From Icerya purchasi (lineage: Eukaryota > Arthropoda > Insecta > Hemiptera > Monophlebidae), in the NCBI GenBank assembly GCA_039619475.1, contig CM077116.1, forward strand, positions 169,463,363 to 169,527,362: DNA of 64,000 nt. Direction: 5' to 3'. Shown in pieces: positions 11,035-22,590 of this stretch. A program made the translations under genes and the position numbers. Within the stretch, counting starts at the first letter, position 1. Each line of letters starts with the position of its first letter. A model generated the notes under the pieces. It saw only the letters and a list, made by a program, of their open reading frames with translations. It had not been told where the DNA came from and ran no database searches.

Positions 11035-12660
11035 CCACAGTGCCCGATGATACACTTTTGCATGAGCATGTAATTATTAAAATCGGTCCGCATGGGCAAA
11101 AATTATGTGTAAACAAACAAAAACAACCTACTCCATAAACTTCTGAAGCCGGTAAAAGTTTTGTTTTTTTTTTTTTGAAAACTGACTCATTGCTTTTTAT
11201 ACACACTTTTTCTTTACTTTCCACGATAAATATGAGGTAACATTAAAATTCGTTTGGTATATAAGTGGATGACAAAGTCTGCAGTAACAACATTTACGGT
11301 ATCCGTGGCAGTCTTTTGTGCTACTCTCTAAACTCAATGCCATGGACGTAGTCCTACTGTGCTTATAAGCACCTGCCGCGGACAACGCTACAAAACCCGC
11401 AATACGCATTAAGTAAACTGTCGTTTGCCTTCAAGCATTAAAGATTCTGCCGTTACCGTTCATCAAGCGCGATCAACGGAATTTTTCTTTTCATCGTTGA
11501 ATTTTTCTTCTCAAGCGGAAAAAGAACGAAAGAAAGCAGAACGCAGTATTGAAATGAAAGTGGAATCGAAGTGTTTAAGAATTACGCATTGAGATTTTCA
11601 TCATTTACTTTGCTAATTTGTGCGTAAACAATAAATTCTGGCAACTCTTTTACCACGCTTGTACGCGCTGACAAAGCGTCCCCGATTAAAAGCACACATG
11701 AATAATTGGATGTCTATGTTTAGTAGGTGTGTTTTTTGCTAATTTTTTGATCGCAACAACAAAATTGTATAGTAGTTTTAAAAAATAAAAATAATTTATT
11801 CAAATCAATGGTAACAAAACACCTATGTCATACACAATTACAGTAACGTCACAGTTTATACATTTTTAATTACGTTTCCATGACAATAGTATCAAATGAA
11901 AAAGCTTTTTAAATAAGCGAAATCGTTTACAAAAAAGTTGTTTAAACAGAAATAACGGAATGATCAAAAACTCGAATATTTCTGTAGTTTATCGTTAAAA
12001 TGTAAATGAAATAAATATTCCTAGTAATGCAGAGAAATGAGATAGTAAATAATTTTTCGCCGGAACACGCTGTGTAATTGGAACAAAAAAACAACACATG
12101 CCCTGCGGAGCCGGTGAAAGAATTTTCGATGTATACGAATCTCAAAGTAATTCGCAAATTGATCAGTAGTATACGTGTTTTTGTGAAGCTGTATCGATTT
12201 ATAAGCGGCATAGTTGCTAACCGTTTTTGAGATCTGACTAACAAAATGACAGCGACGCCGAAAAAATCGCACTGTTGCGGGCTAACGAATTAGGGAGACA
12301 AAAATCACATTTTTACACTTTACCATTTCAAATGATTCAGGCGTTTTTACAGTAATACTATAAATATAATGGGAAAAAATTTTTTTTATTCTTAAATTTA
12401 ATTTTTCAACGGTATAATGAGGAAGAAAAAAAGCATTACATAAATGTGGTATACAAAAAAAGAAAAAAAAACTCTACATTTATTACATATTAATATTCCC
12501 TTCTAACGGAACAAAATAAAATTTAATAGCCTGAAAAATAATTTTCCACGCAGACGAAAAATATTAAATTACGCTTAGATTAATTTTAATGAAAATTGTT
12601 ATCGTAAAAAATGATGGCACTTCTTGTTGTATAATTGAAAATAAAAACTGGCTCATAGAA
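11035..12660. other. intergenic, nothing recognised
   Basis: AT-rich with several short accidental open frames. No domain, splice-bounded exon or repeat match was seen. Confidence 0.45.

Positions 12661-12690
<30 letters not shown>
12661..12690 (+). repeat. (AAT)n microsatellite at the 5' junction of a LINE
   Basis: Ten AAT units end exactly where the LINE 5' region (AGGGGGGTCAAAGG) starts. Dong-type R4-clade LINEs are reported to insert into TAA repeats, which fits this junction. Confidence 0.85.
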
Positions 12691-12691
<1 letters not shown>

Positions 12692-14678
12692 GGGGGGTCA
12701 AAGGACACTGGAAGCGATTCCAGAACTCCACTTAGCCTCTCCGTGTCAACACCTACCTCACCTGCATGTGGTGACCCCTGCACACTTTGACCTGAGCGAA
12801 CGGTTGGGTAACCAAATGCCCTTCGTAGTAACTCGGGGAATTGTGACAAACGGGGAAGGTGGGAATGGACTAAAAACCCCCATTCTGCCATACCCGGATT
12901 TAAAACTCAATCTGCACACAGAAATATGTACAATACTGGTAATATACAGCAAACAATTAAGTAAACAGGCAGGAGTATAAGAAATAATCTACAAATGCAA
13001 ATGAATACACAAAAATAACCTGGCAGTATGGGAAAAATGCACTACCCTTTGTGGAGAAATGATGACGAGGAATAAAAGTAGAAGGTCGCTGCCTGGGGAA
13101 CACCAGGGCACATCTGGAGCTGGTGCTGGGTGTGACAGTCTGCGATCCACCAGTGGTAGGATGCCGGACAGGCGGGTTCCTTCCGGATACTAGGATGGAA
13201 GACATGAGAAAATGCTTGTCCAAAATGCTGCGCAATCTAAAAAAGATACAGCCGATGCACAACGAAGGGCGAATAACGATCCGGTTAGTAGCAACCCATT
13301 TACATCTCCAATAGCTACACCTACAGAACGTGCTTTCAAAAAAGGGACCACTAATGTGGGATTACAGAAGAAACGTCGCAAATGGGACTATGATATGAAT
13401 ATTAAGATTATGCGATGTTATTATGAAACTACAAAGGGTGAAACAATGATAACTGGCTATAGACAGGCCACTTATAGTGCAGTAGTTAAAGTAATCCCAG
13501 AGCTAGCAAGCTGTACAGTACAGCGAATTGCAGATCAAATACGCACCATTACAGTACGGAATTTAATACCAAAGCAAACATTAAATGTTCTGAAAGCTCA
13601 AGCATTGTAAAAGACCGAAGATAAAGAACATCCAGAAAGACAAGAAATAATAAAAAGACAAGAGGCAGAAACCGCAGACTGGGATGGTAAAACGGAGAAG
13701 GATAGGTCGGATACAAATAATTGTAAAATTAACAACGACCGAGTGCAAGATATAGATAATGACGATGGAGCATATATCGAAAGCTTTAAAAATGAATTCG
13801 CTACACTCTGCTGTATATATGATACAGATCCGGAAACATGGCCGGCATTAAAAAAACTGATCATCAGAGGCAGCACACATAAATTTTTAAGAACAGCAAA
13901 TATAGTCTTGACAAGTGTCATACAAGAGACTAATATGTTAGAAGAGTTACATAGATACACATATTGTGCTGCGCAAACAGTATTAATGTTAAATGGGCAA
14001 GAACCCAGAGCTGCACCAATGAGATATGGTGACCCAGCCTGGAAAATAAGGTTACAGAATATAGTAAACCGACTAAGGAAAGAGGTCAATATATTAACGC
14101 AATATGTACGTAAAGCCAATAGAAGTAAAAAAGTCTTAAGTGAAACGAAAAAAATATATAAAGAAATGAATAGAGGCGAGATGCCGCAACTGGAACATAT
14201 TCAAAAATACAATGAAATAATGGTTGGTATCTTGGAGATAGAAATCCAAAGGTTGCAAGCTTATGCAGGAAGACTAAAAAGGTACACAGTGTCATAAGAA
14301 AGGAAAAAACAAAACAAACAATTCGCGATCAACGAAAAAATGTTCTACAGGAATCTCAGTAAAAAACAAAGCAGCCCAAATGAACAAAGGTTACCTGATA
14401 GGGATAAAGTTGAGCGATATTGGAAGTCGCTGTGGAATCAAGAGAAAAGGCATAATGAAAACTGTACTTGGCTGACAGCTGAACGTTCCAGGTGCAAAAC
14501 AATAAAGAACATGAGATGGGATGACATAACAGTTACAGAACTACAGTATGTGATAGGAAAAACTAATAACTGGAAAGCGCCAGGGTGGGACAGGATACAT
14601 AATTTCTGGTAAAAAAAGTTTACTGCAATATATGGTAAGATAGCCGAGGTATTCAAAAACATAGTGCATAAGAAGAAC
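12691..14678 (+). mobile_element. R4/Dong-like non-LTR retrotransposon, 3' part missing
   Basis: Starts at the (AAT)n microsatellite with a moderately GC-rich 5' UTR (12,691-~13,030). One decayed ORF follows, ending where a BEL/Pao element begins (TGTTAGG at 14,679). The 3' half of the reverse transcriptase, the endonuclease and the 3' UTR are not found in the window. The R4/Dong assignment rests on the microsatellite junction plus the N-terminal domain and RT-start motifs, so it is tentative; assignment as a non-LTR element is firmer. Confidence 0.7.
13212..14678 (+). pseudogene. R4/Dong-like LINE ORF (N-terminal region to start of RT)
   Basis: One reading frame runs through the whole interval and is broken only by in-frame TAA codons at 13,608-13,610, 14,295-14,297 and 14,610-14,612, before a terminal one near the BEL junction. 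The N-terminal part has a basic, Myb-like-looking segment (KKRRKWDYDMNIKIMRCYYETT, ~residues 54-75) and a QRIADQIRTITVRN segment. The middle is charged and helical (~13,743-14,290). The C-terminal part has KTNNWKAPGWDRIHNFW, the A-P-G-x-D entry motif of non-LTR reverse transcriptases. The catalytic FADD region lies beyond the break and is absent. Confidence 0.78.
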
Positions 14679-15250
14679 TGTTAGGCTCTTATCGGCAAAG
14701 GTAAGGGGAGTCGACCTAGGCTGTCGTGACTGACGTAAAAACCCGGTTACCGCCCGAAATAGTCTTATTCTTATCTCGATATATTCTTGTATTTAGCTCT
14801 CGTAATGCATTAACGTTTTTTTTTTTTTTGTTTTTTTTTTTTTTTGTTTGAAATAAGTTGTGGGTCTCACAGGGCAAATATGCCCGTTGTGTGAGTGCCC
14901 GACACTCTTATTAACGTTCATTCAAAAAAAAATATATACAATATAAAAATTATAATTTATCTTAACTTATTCTATAATCATAATATTAGTACTCTAGCGT
15001 TAAGATTAAGTATAAATATATATACGCATGCAAAACTACGTAACACGCCCCGTAATACGTATCTGTAAATTATTACATGCCGACAGCTCAATATTTAAAA
15101 TGGGAAACAATCTTCTTTACGACTTAATGTCCGGTAAAGACACTAGGAAGTCAAAAACAAAAACGTAAAAAGAAAGGAGCATTAAAAGGTAGAGAGATTC
15201 AGAACGTAGCTTGTTGTAGTTAGTTCTGTTTGTACTCTGTATCGTAAGCG
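14679..15250 (+). repeat. probable 5' LTR and leader of the BEL/Pao element
   Basis: Starts TGTTAGGCTCTTATCGG. A TATA-like AGTATAAATATATA lies at about 15,009-15,022. The right LTR boundary and primer-binding site could not be fixed because no second LTR is available for comparison. A small insertion occupies 14,818-14,909. Confidence 0.45.
14818..14909 (-). mobile_element. 92-bp retroposed insertion (LINE 3' end) in the BEL leader
   Basis: Flanked by the 9-bp duplication ATTAACGTT (14,809-14,817 and 14,910-14,918). Read on the minus strand, it is a ~45-nt 3'-UTR-like stretch (CCCTGTGAGACCCACAAC) followed by a long A-rich tail, interrupted by single C residues. That is the signature of a severely 5'-truncated LINE insertion. 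Confidence 0.82.
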
Positions 15251-15282
15251 ACATACAGAAACTTTATTTTCTTCGCCAAGCC

Positions 15283-16164
15283 ATGATCGGTCGAGCGTCG
15301 GAAGTGCTGAAAGATTATCCGGTGAGTGAAGAAGTGTATCCCGAAGCATACAAACACGTAGAAGAAAGATTCTTCAACAAACGAATAATCATCTCGACTC
15401 ATTTCGCAGAGATAGTAGACCTACCTACTATCACGTACTCGACAATTCGCGAATCTCTGGATAAAGTCAACGCCATTATTCGCGGATTAAAGGTTTGTGG
15501 CATAGAAACGCAAAAAATGTCACCAATCTTCACGTTCCTCGTCGTCAGGAAATTACCCGATCGGTTAAGAACGGAGTGGGAAACTACGAATAAGGATTAT
15601 TCGACCTATCCGTCCTTTGAGCCGCTTTCAACGTTTTTAAGCAATCGATGCTTCGCATACGAGACGTCGACGAAAGCAGTTTCAACCCCGAAAAACCCGT
15701 CAGCATCGATCTCGAACGCAAACAGATCGAGAGAAGAGTCAGCTCTCATTGTCACGATCCCGCCGCGGAATTTCAGCGGTTATCATAACCCGAAGTGTAC
15801 ACTGTGTGATCAAGGACATTTCTTGTCTCAGTGCCCGTCGTTTTTCGCAAAACCCGTTGCCGATCGAATGAACTTCGTCAAAAACAAAAACCTCTGCTCG
15901 AATTGTCTTCGTGTCGGACATCTGCACAATGCATGCCGATCCTCGAAATGTCGTAAGTGTGGCATTGATCATAACACTTTGCTGCATCGCGAAACTCTCG
16001 CTCATCAAGAAGTTGCTCAAAAGAGCACATCGCCCGAAGAAAAAGTCGTAATGGCTGTGACTAAGTGCGAAACTAGTACAGTGCTGCTGCCAAGTGCTGT
16101 AGTGAAAGTGCGTATCGGGAAAAAGTGCGTCCTCGTTCGAGCAATCATCGATTCGTGCTCGTAA
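15283..16164 (+). pseudogene. BEL/Pao Gag (C-terminal part) into protease
   Basis: The 293-codon frame starts inside Gag at the region resembling 'x-L-x-x-Y-P-V-x-x-x-x-Y' (ASEVLKDYPVSEEVYPEAY, then RFFNKRIIISTHF), so the usual N-terminal coiled region is missing. Residues ~170-240 carry Pao-type zinc knuckles: CTLCDQGHFLSQC, then LCSNCLRVGHLHNAC and CRKCGIDHNTLLH. The end enters the aspartic protease, but the expected active-site D-S-G reads D-S-C (AIIDSCS). It is followed by TAA where family members have Gln (VNF follows in frame). The changed glycine and the stop each predict loss of protease. Confidence 0.85.
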
Positions 16165-18880
16165 GTCAACTTCGTAACAGAGTCATTCGCGACTCGCAAT
16201 CGTCTCGCGAAACGCCCGTCCGCGTCTAACATCCAAGGTGTTACGTCATCTAGTGTTAGAACAAGCTACGTAGTGTCGATGCTAATCGAATCCCGATTTA
16301 ATACAAGTCAACTTCGCGTGTGCGCGGATGTAATCGGTTCGTTACCGTACGAAATAAATCCAAGAACGATCGAGTACGTCAATTCACTCGATCCCCGTCT
16401 GGAAACTCGCGGACAACGGTTCGCAAACCGGAAGTGTCGATATTTTGCTCGGCGCAGAATTCAACGGCAAAATCATCATCGGTCAGAAAAAATTTTACAG
16501 CGATTTGTGCCTCGCAAACTCAATTTTCGGTTGGCTTACAATCGGCCCATTGCCTGGAATCAAGCCTATCGATACCTGCTATTGCTGCTTAAGTGTCGTC
16601 GTTCAAAACATGCTTCACAAATTTTGGGAAGTAGAAGAAGTCACACCGCCCAAAATTTCTCTCCACGAACACGAATTATGCGTTAGTCATTTTCAAAAAA
16701 CGCATACGCTACCCGACGGTCGATTTCGGATTCGACTGCCGTTCAAGACATCCACCGATAAGTTATCAAACACGTACCAGTAAGCGTACGCCGCGCTCCT
16801 GCGATACGAGCGGTCTAATCCTGATCTTCGTTCCCGATATATAGAATTCATGCAAGAATACAAAACGCTCGGACACATGCAAGTGGCCGATCCGAAATCT
16901 CGCTCGACACGGTATTATATTCCGCATCTACCCGTACTCAGAGAAGATAGCTCGACAACGAAATTGCGCGTCGTCTTCAACGCTTCCGCCGAATCAAAAA
17001 GCGGAATCTCGCTCAACAAAGCACTGTTGGCTGGCCCGATACATCAACCAGACCTCTTCCAGAACGTACGCAATCGCGTTCTCAGCCGACTTGACGAAAA
17101 TGTATCGTTGCATAGACGTACATCCCGATGACCGTCCGTTTCAATCGATCCTGTGGTGTGAAAAACCTACGGATAACGTCGAAATTTTCGAACTGACAAT
17201 GCTCACATACGGAACCGGTCCCGCAGCATTTTTATTGCTCGACAAATCTCGGAAACTCATCTGGAAATAGCAAACGCAATCGCGAATGAGTTTTATATGG
17301 ACGATCTACTATCCGGAGCGGATACAGTAGAAAACGCGCTCGAAAAATCCCGAAGGATTCACGAAGAACTCGCAAAAGCGGAATTCCCGTTACGAAAATA
17401 CGTCTCGAACTCATACGAATTTCTCAACGCGAAAGATGCGAACTTGGTCGAACAATTGCAGGCTGTTTCATTCTCGTTCACCGGAGCAGCAAAAATTCTC
17501 GGCCTAAGTTGGCACCCGGATGAAGATTCGTTCAGAATCAACGTCAAAACAGCCGACATCACGGCGAAAAAGCTCACGAAACGCGTAGTATCGTCGTTAA
17601 TAGCAAACGTATACGACCCACTCGGATTCGCTGGCCCGGTCCTAATCCGTGGTAAAATCTTGCTACAAGATTTGTGGCGGGAGGAATTGTCGTGGGATGA
17701 CCCACTGCCCGAACATCTGGAGTAAAGCTTCAGAGAGTATTACTCAACGCTCGAAGACACGAAACTCGTCCGAATTCCTCGCGCATATTCCCCGACCAAA
17801 GCGCGCCGAATCAATCTCGTCAGATTTAACGACGCTAGCGAGAGAGCTTACGGAGCGGTCGTCTACATCCGGTCTGAAACCGGATCCAAAACCGACGTAA
17901 CACCGGTATGCTCCAAATCGAAAGTTGCACCGATAAAGGCTGTGACAATACCCCGATTGGAATTGCTCGGAACAGTTCTGTTAGCCCGGCTCATGGAGCG
18001 TGTGGCAAGAACGTTGAAACTCGACCTCAGCGAAGCACTCACGTACTGCGACTCAACAATAGTCCTGGCATGGCTAAAAGGACCGTCGGTAAAGTACGAA
18101 GTGTTCGTAAGAAACCGGATCGATTTCGTCAATTCGATCCTCCCGGTTAAATGCTGGAACTATGTAAGCACCAAAGAAAACTCAGCAGATCTCGTCACGC
18201 GAGGCATCGAAGCGCGATCTCTCGCGGAAAACGGGATATAGAACCATGGCCCCCCCTGGCTGCAACTCGGACACTGTCCGGACAAAAATATCGATCTACC
18301 GGATAATCCGCTGGAGATCAGAAAACTTCGTGTCGCATTGCTCACCAGCCCGTTCCCGGACGAGTCGATTATAGCCCGGTACTCAGCGTACGACAAACTC
18401 GTCCGATCAATGACGTTTGTCAGAACGTTCATCTCACGTGTACGAAATCGATCAGAAATCGAAACATCATCGGCTCAACAAGCGATCAACGACATTCTTC
18501 GTATATCACAACTAACCTGGTTCCATTCCGAAATCAACGCCGTCCGCCAAGGTGTCCCCGTGCAATCTCGAAGCTCAATCCAATCTCTAAACCCAATTCT
18601 CGACTCACACGGAGTTCTACGTGTAGGAGGAAGATTACGCAACAGCAACTTCCCATACGACGTGAAGCATCCTGTCATTCTTCACGCCAAATCGATTTTG
18701 GAAAAGCTGTTAGTACGACACGTACACGAAAAGTACCATCACGCGTCTCAAGCATTCACCCGCTCGTTCTTACTTCGGAAATACTGGTTCGTAACTGGAC
18801 TACGATCTCTCGTCAGAAAGACGATCCAAGAGTGCGCATCGTTTCTGTATTGCGACACGGACGAACGCGAATCTCTGTAA
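16165..18880 (+). pseudogene. BEL/Pao Pol: protease end, RT, RNase H, start of integrase
   Basis: After one shift near 16,440 the frame reads ILLGAEFNGKIIIGQ and IFGWLTIGPL (protease-RT linker), then KFWEVEEV and DGRFRIRLPF. The RT gives LRVVFNASAESK (~16,965) and FSADLTKMYR (shifted frame, ~17,080), and the catalytic FYMDD box is intact at 17,291-17,305. RNase H has NDASERAYGAVV and IPRLELLGTVLLA (~17,830-17,985), plus YCDSTIVLAWLKG. The integrase zinc region is HVHEKYHHASQ...C..C (~18,720-18,850). In-frame stops occur at about 16,781, 17,723 and 18,239 and paired frameshifts near 17,080 and 17,250. The integrase catalytic core is missing. Confidence 0.87.
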
Positions 18881-18884
18881 CGAC

Positions 18885-20812
18885 TACCGAATGGTCTACC
18901 GCCAAAATTGTTATTTTCGTAATGACTGCTGGTTGGCGAAAGCGACATATCTTGCCTGGGAGCTGGCGTCACGTTTTCGTAACTTCCGTCGGATAGTTGC
19001 GTATATTGGTCATTATTACCGCACGATAAACTGCTATCGTTCCGGCAACCGCCGTTTGGAGAGGTTACACTTTCGTACTGTTCGAGGGCGGTTTGCAAAA
19101 TATTTTCCCGCAACAGCTGTTTCGTCAATCGGTACGTATCGCCAGAACCGTTTACGACGTCACTATCGGCTGTATCGGCTCGACCTCGATAACGGCTATC
19201 ATCGATCGAATTACTATCGTCGTTCGTGTCGTAATACGATTCGTTAACCGGAATAGTAGACTGAACTCCGTTCGTCAACGGATCGCCTTCTTCGTCGCGG
19301 ATGATCGACCGTAACTGAGTTATGATATTGCTGACGGGTTCCGGTCGACCGTGCGACGTTGTTGTCGCCGCCGCCGGCGCCAAAGAAGCAAACGAAGAAC
19401 TTTTTAACGCCATGACCGGAGAATCGTCATCAATCGAGATCGTCTGCTCGGCTGACGACAATTTCTCGCGATTGTCCGGACAGTTTATTTCATCGGCATA
19501 CAATTCTTCTAGTTCGTCTCCGACCGAAGCTGGTTTCATTCGGATTACCGTTCTAGGGCAACAAATCGTCGTGTCTTAAGATAGGCGTTACGCTGCCGGT
19601 TGACAGTCGCTTCAATGATGCGGATGACGATTTTAGTTCTACTCGGCATTCGCTTTGCGTCTCGTCTGTTCTAATTGGAAGTTCTTCCGTCGTCGTTGTT
19701 CCACATCTTTCCGATGATACATTTACGTTATCGGTTGGTGTGTTATTTTCGTTAACGATTTCGAGATCAGAATCGTTACTACTGTTGATAGTTATCGTTT
19801 CTGTCGTTTTCGTTCTAATATCGTTCTCTCGGTTAGTATCGAACCGTATAATTTATTTCGATTCCAGACCACTTGGAAACGAACCTCCCGATTTCTGGTC
19901 GTTCGTTCGCGAATTTTCCTCAGATGTTCCGTCGCCTCCAAACACGTCTCTTCTTTACACAACCCGGCCGGATCATCGCCGGTCGCTTTTACTACCGTTG
20001 TCTCGTCATCGTTATCACTCTGATTAATTTCATCTTCGCTACTTATTACGATGACGTCGCAGTTATAATTAGCATCGTCGTTACGTTTAGTGGCCGTTGA
20101 CGATTCGTTTATTTCTATGTTGTCGTTGTTCCAGTCTTCATTGTGACCGTTGCTACTGAGCAACAGAGTTTCGTCATTCTTGCCATCTTTTTCTTTCTCC
20201 CCCAAATGTCGACTGAGCGTATTCATTAGTCTGGAAGTTTGTTCGCTGATTTCCTGAACTATATTCGACGTCTGTCCATTACTACGGCAGCCGTTTTTCC
20301 GTTTCGGCCTAATGGACGACCTTAATTTCGTATCATCGCCCGAGTTGCTGATTGTTATGATTTCATCATCGTGGAAAGTGTTTTTATAATGAGAACCGGA
20401 AGCCGGAGAAAACTGATTTCTACTTGTCCGGCCAGTTCTTCGGTGTGCGGAAAGTCTTTTCCACGGTGCGACGATACTTTCGGCGCTGTACGATCTTTTC
20501 GATAAACTACCGCTACTTTCGTGTCGATTCGTTACTCGGCTGTTCATTCCCGACGAACTGAAATTGCTCTCGTTGCTTTTTGTTATACGACATCTGCTCA
20601 ATAAATTGCTGCTCATCCAAGAATCAACAGATCCGCCGATAACCGATTATTTATTATTACTATTATCAACCAAACTGCAACTAGAAACTTTACTATTTCG
20701 CCTTTGGCTTTTGTTCTTACAAAAATCCGATTCCGCATCAGCTGCCGATCTTTCCGACGTTTGGTTCTTTGTCTGACGGTAGTGATGACATTATTCATGA
20801 CGCTTTTTCTTT
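18885..20812 (-). pseudogene. unidentified Ser/Asn/acid-rich protein with SUMO-interaction-like motifs, broken
   Basis: The minus strand reads as protein for nearly 2 kb, with frame changes near 20,780, 19,865 and 19,555 and an in-frame TAA near 20,650. Composition is Ser, Asn, Asp, Glu, Thr and Arg rich; no enzyme motif was seen. Short hydrophobic runs next to acidic stretches recur: DEIITISNSGDD, DVIVISSEDE, TETITINSSNDSD and EQTISIDDDSP. These match the general form of SUMO-interaction motifs. A strong splice acceptor (T-rich tract then CGTAG, exon from 20,812) precedes it, so it may be a large exon or a retained element ORF. The left limit meets the truncated BEL integrase. Function unknown. 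Confidence 0.5.
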
Positions 20813-21386
20813 CTACGAAAAAAAAAAAACAAAAAAAAAACATCAAATAAATAATCAACGCTCATTATTACAAACTGACCGTTTACTCTGCCGCGACACG
20901 ATTCCTCACGATAAACTGTAACCGATTTTAGAAAATTATTTAAATAACTTCTGCCGCAGTGTTAAAATTTAGCGAGCCATTGACGAAGTTTCAAGGATTG
21001 TGAAGTTACAGTGTACCAGGCTGGACGACATTTTTTAAGTTCGCTTTTAACTGTCCATACACGTTTGAAATTCATTGAGATTTTAAACTTCGTTTTTATA
21101 TCTCTGGTAGCGACTCAAGTTAGAAATGGTTCTTAGAGATCACAAAAACCCGGCACTTCAAGTTTCGGCCGTGTTGAGAGTAATTTTACTACTAAACTAA
21201 GAACTATATTTCAAAGTTTCTGGAAAGACTTTGGCATTTTTTTTTTGTTATTAAAAAAACACTTGAGTGGTTTTTATTACAATATCTATTCAGCTCACGA
21301 ACATTCAGTAATACTCTAAATTAGTTTTATTAGGATTCTCAATGGAGGACGATCCTGCATTTTCTTGCATTATATTTATTCTTCGG
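20813..21386. other. intergenic or intron; poly-A/T tract next to a splice acceptor
   Basis: Contains the A-rich tract at 20,818-20,842, which on the minus strand is the polypyrimidine tract of the acceptor above. The rest shows nothing recognisable; ATTGTGAAGTTA near 20,997 weakly resembles the SINE tail. Confidence 0.4.
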
Positions 21387-21784
21387 TTAATTCACGAGGG
21401 GTTTAGTTCTTTTCAGACACCTGACTTCATCCTGATGGGTCAGAAGCTGCCTCGCCTCTGTGTTTACATGCTTTTGCAACCTTAAATCGCGCATTCTTGC
21501 CAGTTTCTTTATCACCTGCGAAACTTCTAGCACATGAAGATCCCGATGAATATCATCGTTCCTTTCATATTGTCTAACATTAGTGATAATCCTAAGCACT
21601 TTGTTCTGGAACATCTGAATTTTTTTTATGTTGGTTACTTTAACACAACGCCAAAGCTGACAACTATAACTCTATGTTGGTTTCAGTGGTTGATTATATA
21701 CCAACAATTTATTGCTCAGCAAAAAGATACTCTGTCCTCCAATAAACCATTTCATCTGCAGCATTTTCAACTTTAATTGTTCTA

Positions 21785-22590
21785 CTTTTTAACCGACTTC
21801 AAAAAAGGAGGAGGTATTCAATTCGACTGTATTTTTTTTTTTTTTTTTTTATGTGTGTTACCACAGAACTTTCTTCTAGATGAACCGATTTTGATGATTC
21901 TTCTTTTATTTGAAAGGTGGTGTTTGTCATGTGGTCCCATTTAAATTTGATCAAGGTCCGACCGGTAGTTTTTGAGTTATCCTTAATAATGCGGGAGATT
22001 GAAGCTTTTTGGATGCTTTTCATTCATGATTGTTTTCACCGTCGGATTAGATTTTTGACTTAAAATACTATAAATTTTCCAAATTACCATGGAAATGTAG
22101 CTTTTGGTGTTTTCACACCGTGGAAATAAATGTTTTAATTTAATTGAATAAAAATGCACTAAAAAGTAAAAAATAAAATGCTTTTTTACAAAAAATAAAT
22201 ACCGACTTCAAGGTTTATTATAAGAATTTAAAAATGCACTAAAAAGTAAAAAATAATTACTCCCGATAAAATATATATATCAGAGTGATATAACTTAAGG
22301 TGATATCGTAATTCTTATACAACATTAATTTTTTGGAGTTGGCATCAAATTCATATTAAAAGAATAATTAAAAACTACATTAAATGTTGATTAAATTGTT
22401 CCTAACATGAATTTGATGCCAACTCCAAAAAGTTAATGTTGTATAAGAATTACGATATCACCTTAAGTTATATCACTCTGATATATATATTTTATCGGGA
22501 GTAATTATTTTTTACTTTTTAGTGCATTTTTAAATTTTTATAATAAACCTTGAAGTCGGTATTTATTTTTTGTAAAAAAGCATTTTTTTA
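21785..22590. mobile_element. ATACCGACTTCAAG-family element inserted in the jockey LINE
   Basis: Interrupts the jockey reading frame between YLGRHLD and the downstream LQMKWF region. The left end AACCGACTTCAAAAAAGGAG and the right end TTGAAGTCGGTATTTATT share the inverted CCGACTTCAA core. The left 250 bp resembles a repeat I remember as widespread in insect genomes (unchecked). The right half is a very large palindrome, listed separately. No coding capacity. Confidence 0.65.
22175..22586. repeat. fold-back palindrome, two 180-bp arms, 52-bp loop
   Basis: Arms 22,175-22,354 and 22,407-22,586 are near-perfect reverse complements, differing at only a few positions. Each arm carries ATACCGACTTCAAGG near its outer end and GGAGTTGGCATCAAATTCAT at its inner end. 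The loop is AT-rich. A transcript would form a long double-stranded hairpin. It resembles a fold-back MITE of the family at 5,558-6,235. Confidence 0.9.

Larger units (their letters stand above)
14679..18880 (+). mobile_element. BEL/Pao retrotransposon, decayed, no 3' LTR found
   Basis: Begins with TGTTAGGC, the usual start of BEL/Pao LTRs, directly after the broken R4-like ORF. It then has an LTR/leader region, a gag fragment, protease, reverse transcriptase, RNase H and the zinc-binding start of integrase in BEL/Pao order. The gag N-terminus appears deleted, the integrase stops near 18,850-18,880, and no matching 3' LTR is visible before the antisense remnant begins. Several frameshifts and stops make it inactive. 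Codon use is richer in C and G than the flanks. Confidence 0.88.

Noticed and set aside
12586..12952. Minus-strand frames of 101 and 64 codons
   Set aside because: Antisense to the GC-richer 5' UTR of the R4-like LINE, including the (AAT)n tract read as poly-Ile.
13598..14119. 173-codon minus-strand frame
   Set aside because: Antisense shadow of the R4-like LINE ORF, which has the recognisable motifs.
18891..19314. Plus-strand frames of 118 and 73 codons
   Set aside because: Antisense to the Ser/acid-rich minus-strand remnant, which has the more protein-like composition and continues over 2 kb.
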